From positions 496,001 to 560,000 of the forward strand of contig NZ_WWEN01000002.1 in assembly GCF_009857745.1 (NCBI RefSeq): a DNA stretch of 64,000 bases. Reading direction: 5' to 3'. Positions within the stretch are counted from its first letter, which is position 1. Each line of letters opens with the position of its first letter. Origin of the DNA: Thalassovita mangrovi (GTDB lineage Bacteria > Pseudomonadota > Alphaproteobacteria > Rhodobacterales > Rhodobacteraceae). The notes under the pieces are model-generated. The model saw only the letters and a list, made by a program, of their open reading frames with translations. It was not told the origin of the DNA and ran no database searches. The translations under genes were made by a program, and so were the position numbers. Shown piece by piece: positions 46,437-56,188 of this stretch.

Positions 46437-48041
46437 TTACATCCGGAACACGCCAAACCGCGTGTCTTCGATCGGCGCGTTAAGCGAGGCGCTGAGCGAC
46501 AGCGCCAGCACGTCGCGGGTCTTGCGCGGGTCGATGATGCCGTCGTCCCACAGCCGCGCGGAGGCGTAGAGCGGGTGGGATTGTTCCTCGAACATCTCGA
46601 TGGTGGGGCGCTTGAATTCGGCCTCTTCCTCGGCCGACCAGCTGCCGCCCTGCCGTTCGATGCCGTCGCGCTTGACGGTGGCCAGCACACCGGCCGCCTG
46701 TTCGCCGCCCATCACCGAGATGCGCGAGTTGGGCCAGGTCCACAGGAAGCGGGGCGAATAGGCCCGTCCCGCCATGCCGTAATTACCCGCCCCGAAGGAC
46801 CCGCCCACCAGCATGGTGATTTTCGGCACCTTGGTGGAAGCCACCGCCGTCACCATCTTGGCCCCGTGCCGCGCGATGCCTTCGTTTTCGTATTTGCGGC
46901 CCACCATGAAGCCGGTGATGTTCTGCAGGAACACCAGCGGGATCTTGCGCTGGCTGCACAGTTCGACGAAATGCGCGCCCTTCTGGGCGGCCTCGGAAAA
47001 CAGCACGCCGTTATTGGCAACGATGCCGACCGGGCAACCCTTCACATGGGCGAAACCGGTGACCAGGGTTTCACCGAAACGCGGCTTGAATTCGTCGAAG
47101 CGCGACCCGTCGACGGTGCGCGCGATCACTTCGCGGATGTCGTAGGGGGTGCGCAGGTCGGCGGGCACGACGCCGAGGATTTCCTCGGGGTCATAGGCCG
47201 GGTCCTCGGGGCTTTGCCACTGCACCGTCTGCGGCTTGGCGCGGTTCAGATGGCTGACGGCGCGGCGCGCCAGCGCCAGCGCGTGGGCGTCGTCCTCGGC
47301 CAGGTAATCCGCCACGCCCGATAGCCGCGTATGCACGTCGCCGCCGCCCAGGTCTTCGGCGCTGACCACCTCGCCCGTCGCGGCCTTCACCAGCGGCGGA
47401 CCGGCGAGGAAGATGGTGCCCTGTTCCTTGACGATGATGGTGACGTCGGACATCGCCGGCACATAAGCGCCGCCTGCGGTGCACGATCCCATCACGACGG
47501 CGATCTGCGGGATGCCCTTGGCCGACATGTTGGCCTGATTGTAGAAGATGCGGCCGAAATGATCGCGATCCGGGAACACCTCATCCTGCTGCGGCAGGTT
47601 GGCGCCGCCACTGTCGACCAGGTAGATGCAGGGCAGATGGTTCTGCTCGGCGATCTCCTGCGCGCGCAGGTGTTTCTTGACGGTCATCGGGTAATAGGTA
47701 CCGCCCTTCACCGTGGCGTCGTTACACACCACCATGCATTCGATGCCATGCACCCGGCCGATCCCGGCGATGACACCGGCGGCGGGGGCGGCGTCGTCAT
47801 ACATGCCATGCGCCGCGGTGGCGCCGATTTCGAGGAAGGGCGATCCGGGGTCGAGCAGGTTCGCCACCCGGCGGCGCGGCAGCATCTTGCCGCGCGCCTC
47901 GTGCCGCTCGCGGGAGCGCTCGCCGCCGCCCAGACGGGCGGCCTCGGCAGCCTTGCTCACGGTTTCGAGCGCTTCGAGATGACCTTTCAGGTTAGACTGG
48001 AAGGCTTCCGAGGAGGGAAGAGCGTTAGATTTCAGTTTCAT
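46437..48041 (-). CDS. liuB: Methylcrotonyl-CoA carboxylase beta subunit (carboxyltransferase)
   Basis: Transfers carboxyl from biotin to 3-methylcrotonyl-CoA. The 534-residue protein shows two crotonase-like carboxyltransferase halves: the N-half with [28 protein letters not shown] and [20 protein letters not shown], the C-half with [25 protein letters not shown] and [41 protein letters not shown] lies 7 bases before the ATG. It is separated by one base from the synthetase stop. Confidence 0.95.
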   Translation of the reverse strand: MKLKSNALPSSEAFQSNLKGHLEALETVSKAAEAARLGGGERSRERHEARGKMLPRRRVANLLDPGSPFLEIGATAAHGMYDDAAPAAGVIAGIGRVHGIECMVVCNDATVKGGTYYPMTVKKHLRAQEIAEQNHLPCIYLVDSGGANLPQQDEVFPDRDHFGRIFYNQANMSAKGIPQIAVVMGSCTAGGAYVPAMSDVTIIVKEQGTIFLAGPPLVKAATGEVVSAEDLGGGDVHTRLSGVADYLAEDDAHALALARRAVSHLNRAKPQTVQWQSPEDPAYDPEEILGVVPADLRTPYDIREVIARTVDGSRFDEFKPRFGETLVTGFAHVKGCPVGIVANNGVLFSEAAQKGAHFVELCSQRKIPLVFLQNITGFMVGRKYENEGIARHGAKMVTAVASTKVPKITMLVGGSFGAGNYGMAGRAYSPRFLWTWPNSRISVMGGEQAAGVLATVKRDGIERQGGSWSAEEEAEFKRPTIEMFEEQSHPLYASARLWDDGIIDPRKTRDVLALSLSASLNAPIEDTRFGVFRM

Positions 48042-48042
48042 T

Positions 48043-49617
48043 TCAAGTCTCCTCCGACTCGCGCATCGCGCGCGCTTTCAATTCCTTGCGGATCACCTTG
48101 CCCGTCACCGTCATCGGCAGGGCGTCTAGGAAGGCGATTTCGCGCGGGTAGGAATGCTTTGCCACCCGTTCCTTGGCGTAATCCTGCAGCTCTTTCGCCA
48201 GCGCCTCGCCCGGTTCGACCCCCGGTTTCAGCACCACGTAGGCCTTGACGATCTCGGTGCGCAGCGCGTCGGGCTTGCCCACCACGCCGACGGTGGCGAC
48301 GGCGGGGTGCTTCAGCAAACCATCCTCGATCTCTGAGGGCCCGATGCGGTATCCAGCCGAGGTGATCACGTCGTCCTCGCGCCCGACGAAGCGCAGGAAA
48401 TCGCCGTCCCAGGTGCCCCGGTCGCCGGTCAGCATCCAGTCGCCGAAAAACTTCTCCGCCGTTTCATCGGGCCGGTTCCAGTATTCCAGCATCATGCTGG
48501 CCGCGCCCTTGCGGATAGCAATATCGCCCTCGCCGTCGAAGGGAGTGCCGTCGCCGTCCAGCACCGCGATGTCGAACCCCGGCGCGGGTTTGCCAAGGCA
48601 GCCCGGTTTCGGGTTGAACAGGGTACCGCAGGAAGACGCCACCATGTTGCATTCGGTCTGGCCGTAGAATTCGTTGATCTGAAGCCCGAAGGCGCGGCGG
48701 CCCCAGTCGAGCATTTCCGCCCCCAAAGGTTCGCCGCCCGACGCGACCGAACGCAGCCCGGAAATGGCGGCATCCTCGGCCTTCAGCATCCTGAGCGCGG
48801 TGGGCGGGAAGAACACGTTTTTCACCCCCGCCACGTCGACGATGCGCTGGCATTCGGCGACGGTGAACTTGTCCATCCGTGCCGCCACCACCGGCACGCC
48901 CAGCGCCAGCCCCGGCATCAACACGTCGAACAGCCCGCCGATCCAGGCCCAGTCGGCCGGGGTCCACAGGCAATCGCCGCCCTGGCCCAGGAAATCGTGA
49001 CTGACCTCGACCCCCGGCAAATGCCCCATCAGCACCCGGTGCGCATGCAGCGCGCCCTTGGGCGCCCCGGTCGTACCGCTGGTATAGATCAGGACGGCGG
49101 GGTCCTCGGAGCCGGTATCGGCGGTCTCGAACCGGGCATCGGACAGATCGCAGCTTTCGGGAACCAGCGATTGCCGCCCTGCCCCTTTCAGCCATTCGGT
49201 CAGCCCTTCGGTGCCGTCCGGGTCGGCGACGACCAGTTCGACCCCGGCATCGTCCAGCCGGGTGATCAACGCCTCGACCCCGAACAGCTTGAACAGCGGG
49301 ATCGAGATCGCGCCGAGCTTCCAGCAGGCGATATGCGCCGCCGCGGTCCAGGGTGATTGCGACCGCAGCACACCGACCCGGTCACCGCGCTTTACCCCGC
49401 GCACCGCCAGTTCATGCGCCAGCCCGTCGGCCATCTGCCGCAACCGGCCATAGCTGATCCGCCGGGCCGTGCCGCCGGTCATGTCAATGATCGCCACCCG
49501 GTCGGGGGTGCGGGCGGCCCAGTCGTCACAGACCTGCGCCGCCATGTTCAGCCGCTCCGGGATGTCCCAACGGAAATCCCGGATCAGCTCACCATAGGTT
49601 TCAGCACGCGGCAGCAT
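48043..49617 (-). CDS. AMP-binding acyl-CoA synthetase in the leucine operon
   Basis: Activates a carboxylic acid to its CoA thioester via an acyl-adenylate. The 524-residue protein has the adenylate-forming motifs [64 protein letters not shown] and the C-terminal catalytic lysine region [15 protein letters not shown]. Placed between isovaleryl-CoA dehydrogenase and the carboxylase, it may activate acetoacetate, isovalerate or a related acid; the substrate is not readable from sequence. Confidence 0.9.
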   Translation of the reverse strand: MLPRAETYGELIRDFRWDIPERLNMAAQVCDDWAARTPDRVAIIDMTGGTARRISYGRLRQMADGLAHELAVRGVKRGDRVGVLRSQSPWTAAAHIACWKLGAISIPLFKLFGVEALITRLDDAGVELVVADPDGTEGLTEWLKGAGRQSLVPESCDLSDARFETADTGSEDPAVLIYTSGTTGAPKGALHAHRVLMGHLPGVEVSHDFLGQGGDCLWTPADWAWIGGLFDVLMPGLALGVPVVAARMDKFTVAECQRIVDVAGVKNVFFPPTALRMLKAEDAAISGLRSVASGGEPLGAEMLDWGRRAFGLQINEFYGQTECNMVASSCGTLFNPKPGCLGKPAPGFDIAVLDGDGTPFDGEGDIAIRKGAASMMLEYWNRPDETAEKFFGDWMLTGDRGTWDGDFLRFVGREDDVITSAGYRIGPSEIEDGLLKHPAVATVGVVGKPDALRTEIVKAYVVLKPGVEPGEALAKELQDYAKERVAKHSYPREIAFLDALPMTVTGKVIRKELKARAMRESEET

Positions 49618-49620
49618 GGC

Positions 49621-50784
49621 TCAGCGCATCGCCGCCATCAGTTCGCGGCCCACCAGCATGCGGCGGATCTCGGAGGTGCCGGCGCCGATTTCCATCAGCT
49701 TGGCATCGCGGAAGATCCGGCTGACCGCGCTGTCCGACAGGAAGCCCGCCCCGCCCATCGCCTGCACCGCCTGATGCGACACTTTCATCGCTTCTTCGCT
49801 GGCGTAAAGCACGCAGGCGGCGGCATCCTGACGGGTCACCTCGCCCCGGTCGCAGGACTTGGCCACCTCGTAGACATAGGCGCGGGAGGAATTCATCGAC
49901 GTATACATGTCGGCGATCTTGCCCTGCATCAGCTGGAAATCCCCGATCGACTGGCCGAATTGCTTGCGCTCGACCATGTAGGGCATGACCTCGTCCAGGC
50001 AGGCGGCCATGATACCGGTGCCGATCCCCGACAGGACCACCCGTTCGTAATCCAGCCCCGACATCAGCACGCGCACGCCCTTGCCTTCCTCGCCCAGCAC
50101 GTTTTCGAACGGCACCTCGACGTTTTCGAAAACCAGCTCGGCGGTGTTCGAGCCGCGCATGCCCAGCTTGTCGAAATGGTTCGAGGTGGAAAACCCGGTC
50201 ATCGACTTTTCGATGATGAAGGCGGTGATGCCCTTCGACCCGGCATCGGGGTCGGTCTTGGCATAGACCACAAGGGTGTCGGCATCCGGCCCGTTGGTGA
50301 TCCAGTACTTGTTGCCGTTCAGCACATAGTACCCGTTGCGCTTCTCGGCCTTCAGTTTCATCGACACCACGTCGGACCCGGCCGAGGGTTCGGACATCGC
50401 CAGCGCGCCGACATGGGTGCCGGAAATCAGCCCCGGCAGGTATTTCTGCTTCTGCTCCTCGCTGCCGTTCAGCTTGATCTGGTTGACGCAGAGGTTGGAA
50501 TGCGCGCCATAGCTCAGCGACACGGAGGCCGACGCGCGGGCGATTTCCTCGACCGCGATCACATGCGCCAGATAGGACATGCCGGCGCCGCCATAGGCTT
50601 CCGGCGTGGTGATGCCCAGCAGGCCCAGCTCGCCCATTTCCTGCCACAGCTCGTTGGGGAATGCGTTGGAGCGGTCGATCTCGGCCGCCATCGGCTTGAT
50701 GCGCTCCTGCGCCCAGCGATGCACCATCTCGCGCAGCGCATTCACATCTTCGCCCAGGTCGAAATTCATCACGGCGTTGAACAT
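49621..50784 (-). CDS. liuA: Isovaleryl-CoA dehydrogenase
   Basis: FAD enzyme oxidising isovaleryl-CoA to 3-methylcrotonyl-CoA, passing electrons to electron-transfer flavoprotein. The 387-residue acyl-CoA dehydrogenase has [102 protein letters not shown] and the C-terminal [26 protein letters not shown]. First gene of the operon; its start has GGAGGAG 8 bases upstream and a strong palindrome further up. Confidence 0.93.
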   Translation of the reverse strand: MFNAVMNFDLGEDVNALREMVHRWAQERIKPMAAEIDRSNAFPNELWQEMGELGLLGITTPEAYGGAGMSYLAHVIAVEEIARASASVSLSYGAHSNLCVNQIKLNGSEEQKQKYLPGLISGTHVGALAMSEPSAGSDVVSMKLKAEKRNGYYVLNGNKYWITNGPDADTLVVYAKTDPDAGSKGITAFIIEKSMTGFSTSNHFDKLGMRGSNTAELVFENVEVPFENVLGEEGKGVRVLMSGLDYERVVLSGIGTGIMAACLDEVMPYMVERKQFGQSIGDFQLMQGKIADMYTSMNSSRAYVYEVAKSCDRGEVTRQDAAACVLYASEEAMKVSHQAVQAMGGAGFLSDSAVSRIFRDAKLMEIGAGTSEIRRMLVGRELMAAMR

Positions 50785-50805
50785 GGTCCGGCTCCTCCAT
50801 CCCGG

Positions 50806-50827
50806 TTAATGAACACTTGTTCAATAA
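50806..50827 (-). promoter_or_regulatory. Palindromic operator candidate before the leucine operon
   Basis: A 22-base near-perfect palindrome: TTA, one unpaired base, TGAACA, two central bases, TGTTCA, one unpaired base, TAA. It ends 22 bases before the ivd ATG. It overlaps a candidate promoter (minus-strand TTGACG at 50848-50853 and ACTTAT at 50824-50829, spacing 18). The shape recalls TetR-family fatty-acid regulator sites; the regulator is not in the window. Confidence 0.55.
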
Positions 50828-50900
50828 GTGTCACAGCCCCCGAGTCGCGTCAAGCATGCCGTTGCAAAACGCAGCCATCCACGCATCGCGACGCATCACG

Positions 50901-50980
50901 ATCTTCTTCTTTTCAAAAATATCCCGGGGTGAATGCGTTGAAATTTCTTGGAAATTTCAACGGAGAGGGGCAGCGCCCCT
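50901..50980 (-). repeat. Dispersed repeat, copy 2, with terminator-like hairpins after the aminotransferase gene
   Basis: In minus-strand order: hairpin AGGGGC/GCCCCT (50966-50980) overlapping the aminotransferase stop, a perfect 12-base stem CGTTGAAATTTC/GAAATTTCAACG with loop CAA (50936-50962), then CCCCGGGATATTTTTGAAAA and GAAGAAG (50901-50928). The last part matches copy 1 at 46411-46434. Likely acts as a terminator for the aminotransferase and is also a repeated element. Confidence 0.65.
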
Positions 50981-52172
50981 AGCCCGCCTGCCACACCGCG
51001 CCGACCTCGGCCCGGATGATCCGGGCCAGCAGCGCGCAATCGTCCAGGCTGAAGGTCAACGGCAAACGCATGTCGACGATCCCCTTCAGCACCCGGTCGG
51101 TCTGCGGCATCGCCTCGCTCGGCGCATAGCGCCAGCTGTCATAGCGGCTGGTGAATCCCGAAGGCTCCGCGCCGCCGAACCATTTCAATTCGACCCCGCG
51201 CGCCAGGCAGCGGCGCAGCACCTCGGCGATCTTCGCCTCGGACCAGTCCAGCAGCAGGAACTGGATCGACGATCCGACGTACTCTTCCGCCTCGGGCCGT
51301 TCGATCACCGTCAGGCCGGGCGTTCCCCGCAACCCGTCCTCGACCACGCGGTAGCGGTCGTTCCAACGATCGCATTGCCGGTCCAGATCACGCAGCTGCA
51401 CCCGCAGGATCGCGGCGCGCAGATGGTCCATCCGGCCCGAGATATTGGGCGTGTCGTATTTGACCGCCTCGAACACCTCTGGTTCCGGCGCAGCCAGATG
51501 CCGGTCGTACAGCATGTAGGACCCCGACAGCATCACCGCGCGGGCCATCACCTGCGGATCGTCGCAGATCAGGAACCCGCCCTCTCCGGAATTCAGATGC
51601 TTGTAGGTCTGGGTCGAATAGCAGCCGATGATGCCATCGGTCCCCGACAGCCGACCGCGCCAGCGCGCGCCCATCGTGTGGGCGCAATCCTCGATCACCT
51701 TGATACCCGCGGCATTGCAAATGTCCATCAGCCGGTCCATGTCGCACAGATGCCCGCGCATATGCGACAGCATCAAAACGTCGGCCTGATCCGCCTTGGC
51801 CGCCAGGTCGTCCAGGTCGATCACCAGGCCTTCGGTCACGCCGACGAAAACCGGCACCGCGCCGACCGATGCGATGGCGCCGGGCACCGGGGCCAGGGTG
51901 AAGGCGTTGGTCAGAACCTTGTCGCCGGGCTTCACCCCGATGGCGCGCAGGGCGCAAGCCAGCGCATACCCGCCCGAGGCCACCGCCAGCGCGTATTTCG
52001 CCCCCATCGCCGCGGCGAATTCCTGTTCCAGCAGCGCAACCTCGCCCGCCTCGCCCGGCGCCACGTTGTAGCGGTGCAGACGGCCGGTCTTCATCACCGC
52101 GACTGCGGCGTCGATCGCCTCGTCCGGGATCGGTTCCTGCTGGGTGAAATTGCCGGTGAATCTTTCGCTCAT
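50979..52172 (-). CDS. DegT/DnrJ/EryC1/StrS family PLP aminotransferase
   Basis: Family members transfer an amino group to keto-sugars for surface polysaccharides or glycosylated products. The 397-residue protein has the N-terminal substrate-binding GEVALLEQEFAAAMGAKYALAVASGGYAL, the aspartate loop VIEDCAHTMGARWRGRLSG and the PLP-lysine segment STQTYKHLNSGEGGFLICDD. The substrate is unknown. It lies 23 bases after the HAD phosphatase gene on the same strand and is probably co-transcribed with it. Confidence 0.9.
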   Translation of the reverse strand: MSERFTGNFTQQEPIPDEAIDAAVAVMKTGRLHRYNVAPGEAGEVALLEQEFAAAMGAKYALAVASGGYALACALRAIGVKPGDKVLTNAFTLAPVPGAIASVGAVPVFVGVTEGLVIDLDDLAAKADQADVLMLSHMRGHLCDMDRLMDICNAAGIKVIEDCAHTMGARWRGRLSGTDGIIGCYSTQTYKHLNSGEGGFLICDDPQVMARAVMLSGSYMLYDRHLAAPEPEVFEAVKYDTPNISGRMDHLRAAILRVQLRDLDRQCDRWNDRYRVVEDGLRGTPGLTVIERPEAEEYVGSSIQFLLLDWSEAKIAEVLRRCLARGVELKWFGGAEPSGFTSRYDSWRYAPSEAMPQTDRVLKGIVDMRLPLTFSLDDCALLARIIRAEVGAVWQAG

Positions 52173-52195
52173 GGGGTATTTCTGGGCCTTTGCGC

Positions 52196-52879
52196 CTAGT
52201 CCGTCAATGCGGGCACGCCGATCAGCCGCCGTACCTCGCCCGGCAGGGCGTCGTAATGATCAATCATCCCCTCGGGATCCAGATCCGCAACCGCCCGGCC
52301 ATCCGGCCCGAAGGTGACCAGGATGCAGGGCACGCCGAGGGCCCGCGCGGTCTGCCGGTCGGTGATCGTGTCGCCGACGATCAGCGATTGCGCCGGATCG
52401 CCGCCCGCCCGCAGTGCCGCTTCGCGCAGCGGCGCCGGATCGGGTTTGCGCGTCGGCAGGGTATCGGCCCCGATCAGCGAAGCGAACGCCTTGCGTATGC
52501 CGAGCCGCGACAGCAGCGTTTCGGCCAGCTTTTCGGGCTTGTTGGTGCAAATGCCGACCTTGTAGCCGGTGGCGCTCAGCACCCCCACCGCCTCCATCGC
52601 GCCGGGATAGATCGTGGTGTAGCGGTCGATATCGGCCTCGTAGGCGCTCAGCAGATGCGGATACCACTGATCGACCTGCCCGGCCACGTCGCCATGCGCG
52701 ATCCGTTCCAGCCCCAGCGTCAACATCGCCCGCCCGCCCATGAAAGCGGTCGAGGCATCCACCAGCGGGTCAAGAACGTCGCCGCGCCCCATCGCCCGGA
52801 AACAGGCATTGGCCGCCGCGATCAGATCGCCGCTGGTATCGGCCAGCGTCCCGTCCAGGTCGAAGATCACCGTTTGCAT
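52196..52879 (-). CDS. gph: HAD-family phosphatase (phosphoglycolate phosphatase-like)
   Basis: Hydrolase of small phosphate esters. ATG 52879, preceded by GAGG, starts the motif I region VIFDLDGTLADTSGDLIAAAN. In 227 residues, motif II is ICTNKP and motifs III/IV include KPDPAPLREA and IVGDTITDRQTARALG. The cap domain is of the type found in phosphoglycolate phosphatase, but related enzymes act on sugar phosphates, and the adjoining DegT aminotransferase makes a sugar role possible. Confidence 0.85.
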   Translation of the reverse strand: MQTVIFDLDGTLADTSGDLIAAANACFRAMGRGDVLDPLVDASTAFMGGRAMLTLGLERIAHGDVAGQVDQWYPHLLSAYEADIDRYTTIYPGAMEAVGVLSATGYKVGICTNKPEKLAETLLSRLGIRKAFASLIGADTLPTRKPDPAPLREAALRAGGDPAQSLIVGDTITDRQTARALGVPCILVTFGPDGRAVADLDPEGMIDHYDALPGEVRRLIGVPALTD

Positions 52880-52955
52880 GACTGCCTCATTCCTCTTGGC
52901 GCTTTTCCGCCCGCTTCTGTTGCACGCCGCAATCACACGTGATGCAACGCGGCCT

Positions 52956-52983
52956 TGCGCTCTTGTGCCAAGCAGATAAAACG
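52956..52983 (+). promoter_or_regulatory. Candidate promoter for glmU-glmS
   Basis: TTGCGC and TAAAAC are spaced 16 bases apart, 29 bases before the glmU ATG. Just upstream is an interrupted inverted repeat (GTTGCA 52919-52924; ATCAC-AC-GTGAT 52933-52944; GCAAC 52945-52949). Confidence 0.35.
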
Positions 52984-53012
52984 GGCGCAACGCAAATAAG
53001 AAGAGAAACGGC

Positions 53013-54368
53013 ATGAGCACGGCAATGGTCATCCTCGCCGCGGGCATGGGGACACGGATGAATTCGGACCTGCCCAAGGTCCTTCACAAGGTCGCGGGCG
53101 CCCCCCTTCTGGTCCACGCGATGAAATCCGGCGCGGCGCTCGATCCGAAAAAGCTGGTGATCGTGGCCGGTCACGGCGCCGATGAGGTGGCCAAGGCCGC
53201 GCGCGACTGGGACGACCGCGCCGAAGTGGTGCTGCAAGAAGAACAGCTGGGCACCGGTCACGCCGTGCTGCAGGCGCGCGCGGCGCTCGAGGGCTTCGAC
53301 GGCGACGTGATCGTGCTTTACGGCGACACGCCCTTCATCCAGCCCGAAACCATCGAAAACATCGCCGCGGCGCGGGCCCGCAACGACGTGGTCGTTCTGG
53401 GCTTCGAGGCCGCCGATCCGGGCCGTTACGGGCGGCTGGTGATGGATGGCGACACCCTGGACCGGATCGTCGAATTCAAGGACGCGACCGAAGAGGAACG
53501 CGCGATAACCCTTTGCAATTCAGGCATTCTCGCGGCAGAAAAATCCACCCTGTTCCGGCTGTTGGACGAGGTCGGCAACGACAATGCGGCGGGCGAGTAT
53601 TACCTGCCCGACATCGTCGCGCTGGCCCGCGCCGCAGGGCTGTCGGCCACGGCTGTGACCTGTGACGAGGCCGAAACGCTGGGCGTCAATTCCCGCGCCG
53701 AATTGGCCGGGGCCGAGGCCGCGTTCCAGGCCCGCGCCCGCGCCGAAGCACTGGACAACGGCGTCACGCTGACCGCGCCCGACACCGTGTTCTTTGCCCA
53801 TGACACCGTCATCGGCCGCGACGCCATCGTTGAGCCCAACGTGATCTTCGGCCCCGGTGTCACGGTGGAATCCGGCGCGCTGATCCGCGCCTTTTCGCAT
53901 CTCGAAGGCTGCCACGTGTCGCGCGGCGCCACCGTCGGCCCCTATGCAAGGCTGCGCCCCGGCGCAGAGCTGGCCGAAGATGTGCATGTCGGCAATTTCG
54001 TCGAAATCAAGAACGCAGTTCTGGATGAGGGCGCCAAGGCCAACCACCTGAGCTATATCGGCGACGCCCATGTCGGTGAGAAAACCAATATCGGCGCTGG
54101 CACCATCACCTGTAATTACGACGGGGTGATGAAGCACAAGACCGAGATCGGTGCGCAGGCCTTCATCGGGTCGAACACCATGCTGGTCGCCCCGGTCAAG
54201 ATCGGCAACCGCGCCATGACCGGCAGCGGATCGGTGATCACAGCGGATGTCGAAGACGACGCGCTGGCCATCGCCCGCGGCACCCAGGTGAACAAGCCGG
54301 GGCTGGCGGCGAAGCTACGGGAAATATTGAAAGCCAAGAAGGCGAAACGGGATAAAGAGGCAGGATAA
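53013..54368 (+). CDS. glmU: Bifunctional N-acetylglucosamine-1-phosphate uridyltransferase/glucosamine-1-phosphate acetyltransferase
   Basis: Makes UDP-N-acetylglucosamine for peptidoglycan and lipid A. The 451-residue protein has the uridyltransferase motif LAAGMGTRMNSDLPKVLHKV, QLGTGHAV and LYGDTPFI, followed after about residue 230 by left-handed beta-helix hexapeptide repeats (DAIVEPNVIFGPGVTVESGALIRAF) and the acetyltransferase region NFVEIKNAVLDEGAKANHLSYIGDAHVGEKTNIGAGTITCNYDG. Its stop overlaps the glmS start (TAATG). Confidence 0.96.
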   Translation: MSTAMVILAAGMGTRMNSDLPKVLHKVAGAPLLVHAMKSGAALDPKKLVIVAGHGADEVAKAARDWDDRAEVVLQEEQLGTGHAVLQARAALEGFDGDVIVLYGDTPFIQPETIENIAAARARNDVVVLGFEAADPGRYGRLVMDGDTLDRIVEFKDATEEERAITLCNSGILAAEKSTLFRLLDEVGNDNAAGEYYLPDIVALARAAGLSATAVTCDEAETLGVNSRAELAGAEAAFQARARAEALDNGVTLTAPDTVFFAHDTVIGRDAIVEPNVIFGPGVTVESGALIRAFSHLEGCHVSRGATVGPYARLRPGAELAEDVHVGNFVEIKNAVLDEGAKANHLSYIGDAHVGEKTNIGAGTITCNYDGVMKHKTEIGAQAFIGSNTMLVAPVKIGNRAMTGSGSVITADVEDDALAIARGTQVNKPGLAAKLREILKAKKAKRDKEAG

Positions 54369-56188
54369 TGTGCGGAATTGTCGGGGTCCTGGGCGACCAT
54401 GAAGCAGCGCCCATTCTGGTGGATGCGCTGAAACGGCTGGAATATCGCGGCTATGACAGCGCCGGGATCGCCACGGTGAACGAGGGCCAGCTGGATCGCC
54501 GCCGGGCAGTGGGCAAGCTGGTCAACCTGTCCGACCTGCTGGTCCACGAACCGCTGCTCGGCAAGGCCGGGATCGGGCACACCCGCTGGGCCACCCATGG
54601 CGCGCCTTCGGTGATCAACGCCCACCCGCACAAGGCAGGCCCCGTGGCCGTCGTGCATAACGGCATCATCGAAAATTTCCGCGAACTGCGCGCCGAACTG
54701 GCCGGTCAGGGCATCGATTTCGCCACCGAAACCGACACCGAAACCGTCGCCCTGATGGCCCAGTATTACCTGGAACAGGGCAACAGCCCGGTCGAAGCCG
54801 CGCGCAAGACCGTGGCGCGGCTTGACGGCGCCTTTGCGCTGGCTTTCCTGTTCGAGGGCGAAAATGACTTGCTGATCGCCGCCCGCAAGGGCAGCCCGCT
54901 GGCCGTTGGTCATGGCGAAGGTGAAATGTTCGTGGGCTCCGACGCCATCGCTTTGGCTCCGATGACCGACAAGATCACCTATCTGGACGAAGGCGACTTC
55001 GCGGTGATCACCCGCGAAAGCCTGGAAATCCGTGACGCCAATGGCGAACTGGCCAATCGCGAAATGCGCACCATCCACCTGGACGACGCGCGGATCGACA
55101 AGGGCGGCCACAAGCATTTCATGGCCAAGGAAATCGCCGAACAGCCGCTGGTGATCGGCGAAGCGGTGCGCCATTACCTGTCTGCCGACGGCAATTCGGT
55201 CGAATTGCCCGAAGATATCGATTTCACATCCATCAACCGGCTGACCATGGTCGCCTGCGGCACCGCCTTCTATGCCTGCCTGACCGCCAAATACTGGTTC
55301 GAACAGCTGGCGCAAATGCCGGTCGAGGTCGATATCGCCAGCGAATTCCGCTACCGCGAACCGCCCGTTCCCGGCGGCACCATGGCGCTGTTCGTCAGCC
55401 AGTCGGGCGAAACCGCCGACACGCTGGCCGCGCTGCGCTATTGCGATGGCAAGGCCGACAAGATCGTGTCCGTGGTCAATGTCGCCGAAAGCTCCATCGC
55501 GCGGGAAAGCGACCTGGCGCTGCCGATCCTGGCGGGTGTCGAGGTCGGCGTCGCCTCGACCAAGGCGTTTACCTGCCAGCTGACGGTGCTGCTGATGCTG
55601 GCGCTGAAAGCCGCCGAACAGCGCGGCACGCTGAGCGCCGAGGACATCGCCGACAAGCTGAGCGCCCTGCGCGGATTGCCGGCGGCGCTGAACACGGCGC
55701 TGGAACAGGACGGCGTCATCGCGGCGGCGGCGCAGAAGCTGGCCGAGACCTCGGACGTTCTGTTCCTGGGCCGGGGCCTGATGTATCCGCTGGCCCTGGA
55801 AGGCGCGCTGAAGCTGAAGGAAATCAGCTACATCCACGCCGAGGCTTACGCGTCCGGCGAATTGAAGCACGGCCCGATCGCGCTGATCGACAAGACCATG
55901 CCGGTGGTCGTCATGGCGCCCTATGACGCGCTGTTCGACAAGACTCGGTCGAACATGCAAGAAGTGCTGGCGCGCGGCGGCAAGGTGGTTCTGATCACCG
56001 ACCGCAAGGGCGCCGACGATACCTCGGGCGATTCCTGGCGCACCATCGTGATGCCCGAGATCGACCCGATCCTGACCCCGATCCTCTATGCGGTGCCGGC
56101 GCAGTTGCTGGCCTATCACACGGCGGAAGCCAAGGGCACCGATGTCGACCAACCCCGCAACCTTGCCAAATCGGTGACTGTCGAATGA
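54368..56188 (+). CDS. glmS: Glutamine-fructose-6-phosphate aminotransferase (isomerizing)
   Basis: Makes glucosamine 6-phosphate from fructose 6-phosphate and glutamine, the entry to amino-sugar synthesis. The 606-residue protein has the N-terminal nucleophile cysteine (MCGIVGVLGDHEAAPILVDALKRLEYRGYDSAG), the glutaminase loop GIGHTRWATHGAPS, two SIS domains (ACGTAFYACLTAKYWFEQ, SQSGETADTLAALR) and the C-terminal DVDQPRNLAKSVTVE. It is coupled to glmU by one base and to the repair gene by ATGA. No ribozyme-like leader is present because the start overlaps glmU. Confidence 0.97.
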   Translation: MCGIVGVLGDHEAAPILVDALKRLEYRGYDSAGIATVNEGQLDRRRAVGKLVNLSDLLVHEPLLGKAGIGHTRWATHGAPSVINAHPHKAGPVAVVHNGIIENFRELRAELAGQGIDFATETDTETVALMAQYYLEQGNSPVEAARKTVARLDGAFALAFLFEGENDLLIAARKGSPLAVGHGEGEMFVGSDAIALAPMTDKITYLDEGDFAVITRESLEIRDANGELANREMRTIHLDDARIDKGGHKHFMAKEIAEQPLVIGEAVRHYLSADGNSVELPEDIDFTSINRLTMVACGTAFYACLTAKYWFEQLAQMPVEVDIASEFRYREPPVPGGTMALFVSQSGETADTLAALRYCDGKADKIVSVVNVAESSIARESDLALPILAGVEVGVASTKAFTCQLTVLLMLALKAAEQRGTLSAEDIADKLSALRGLPAALNTALEQDGVIAAAAQKLAETSDVLFLGRGLMYPLALEGALKLKEISYIHAEAYASGELKHGPIALIDKTMPVVVMAPYDALFDKTRSNMQEVLARGGKVVLITDRKGADDTSGDSWRTIVMPEIDPILTPILYAVPAQLLAYHTAEAKGTDVDQPRNLAKSVTVE

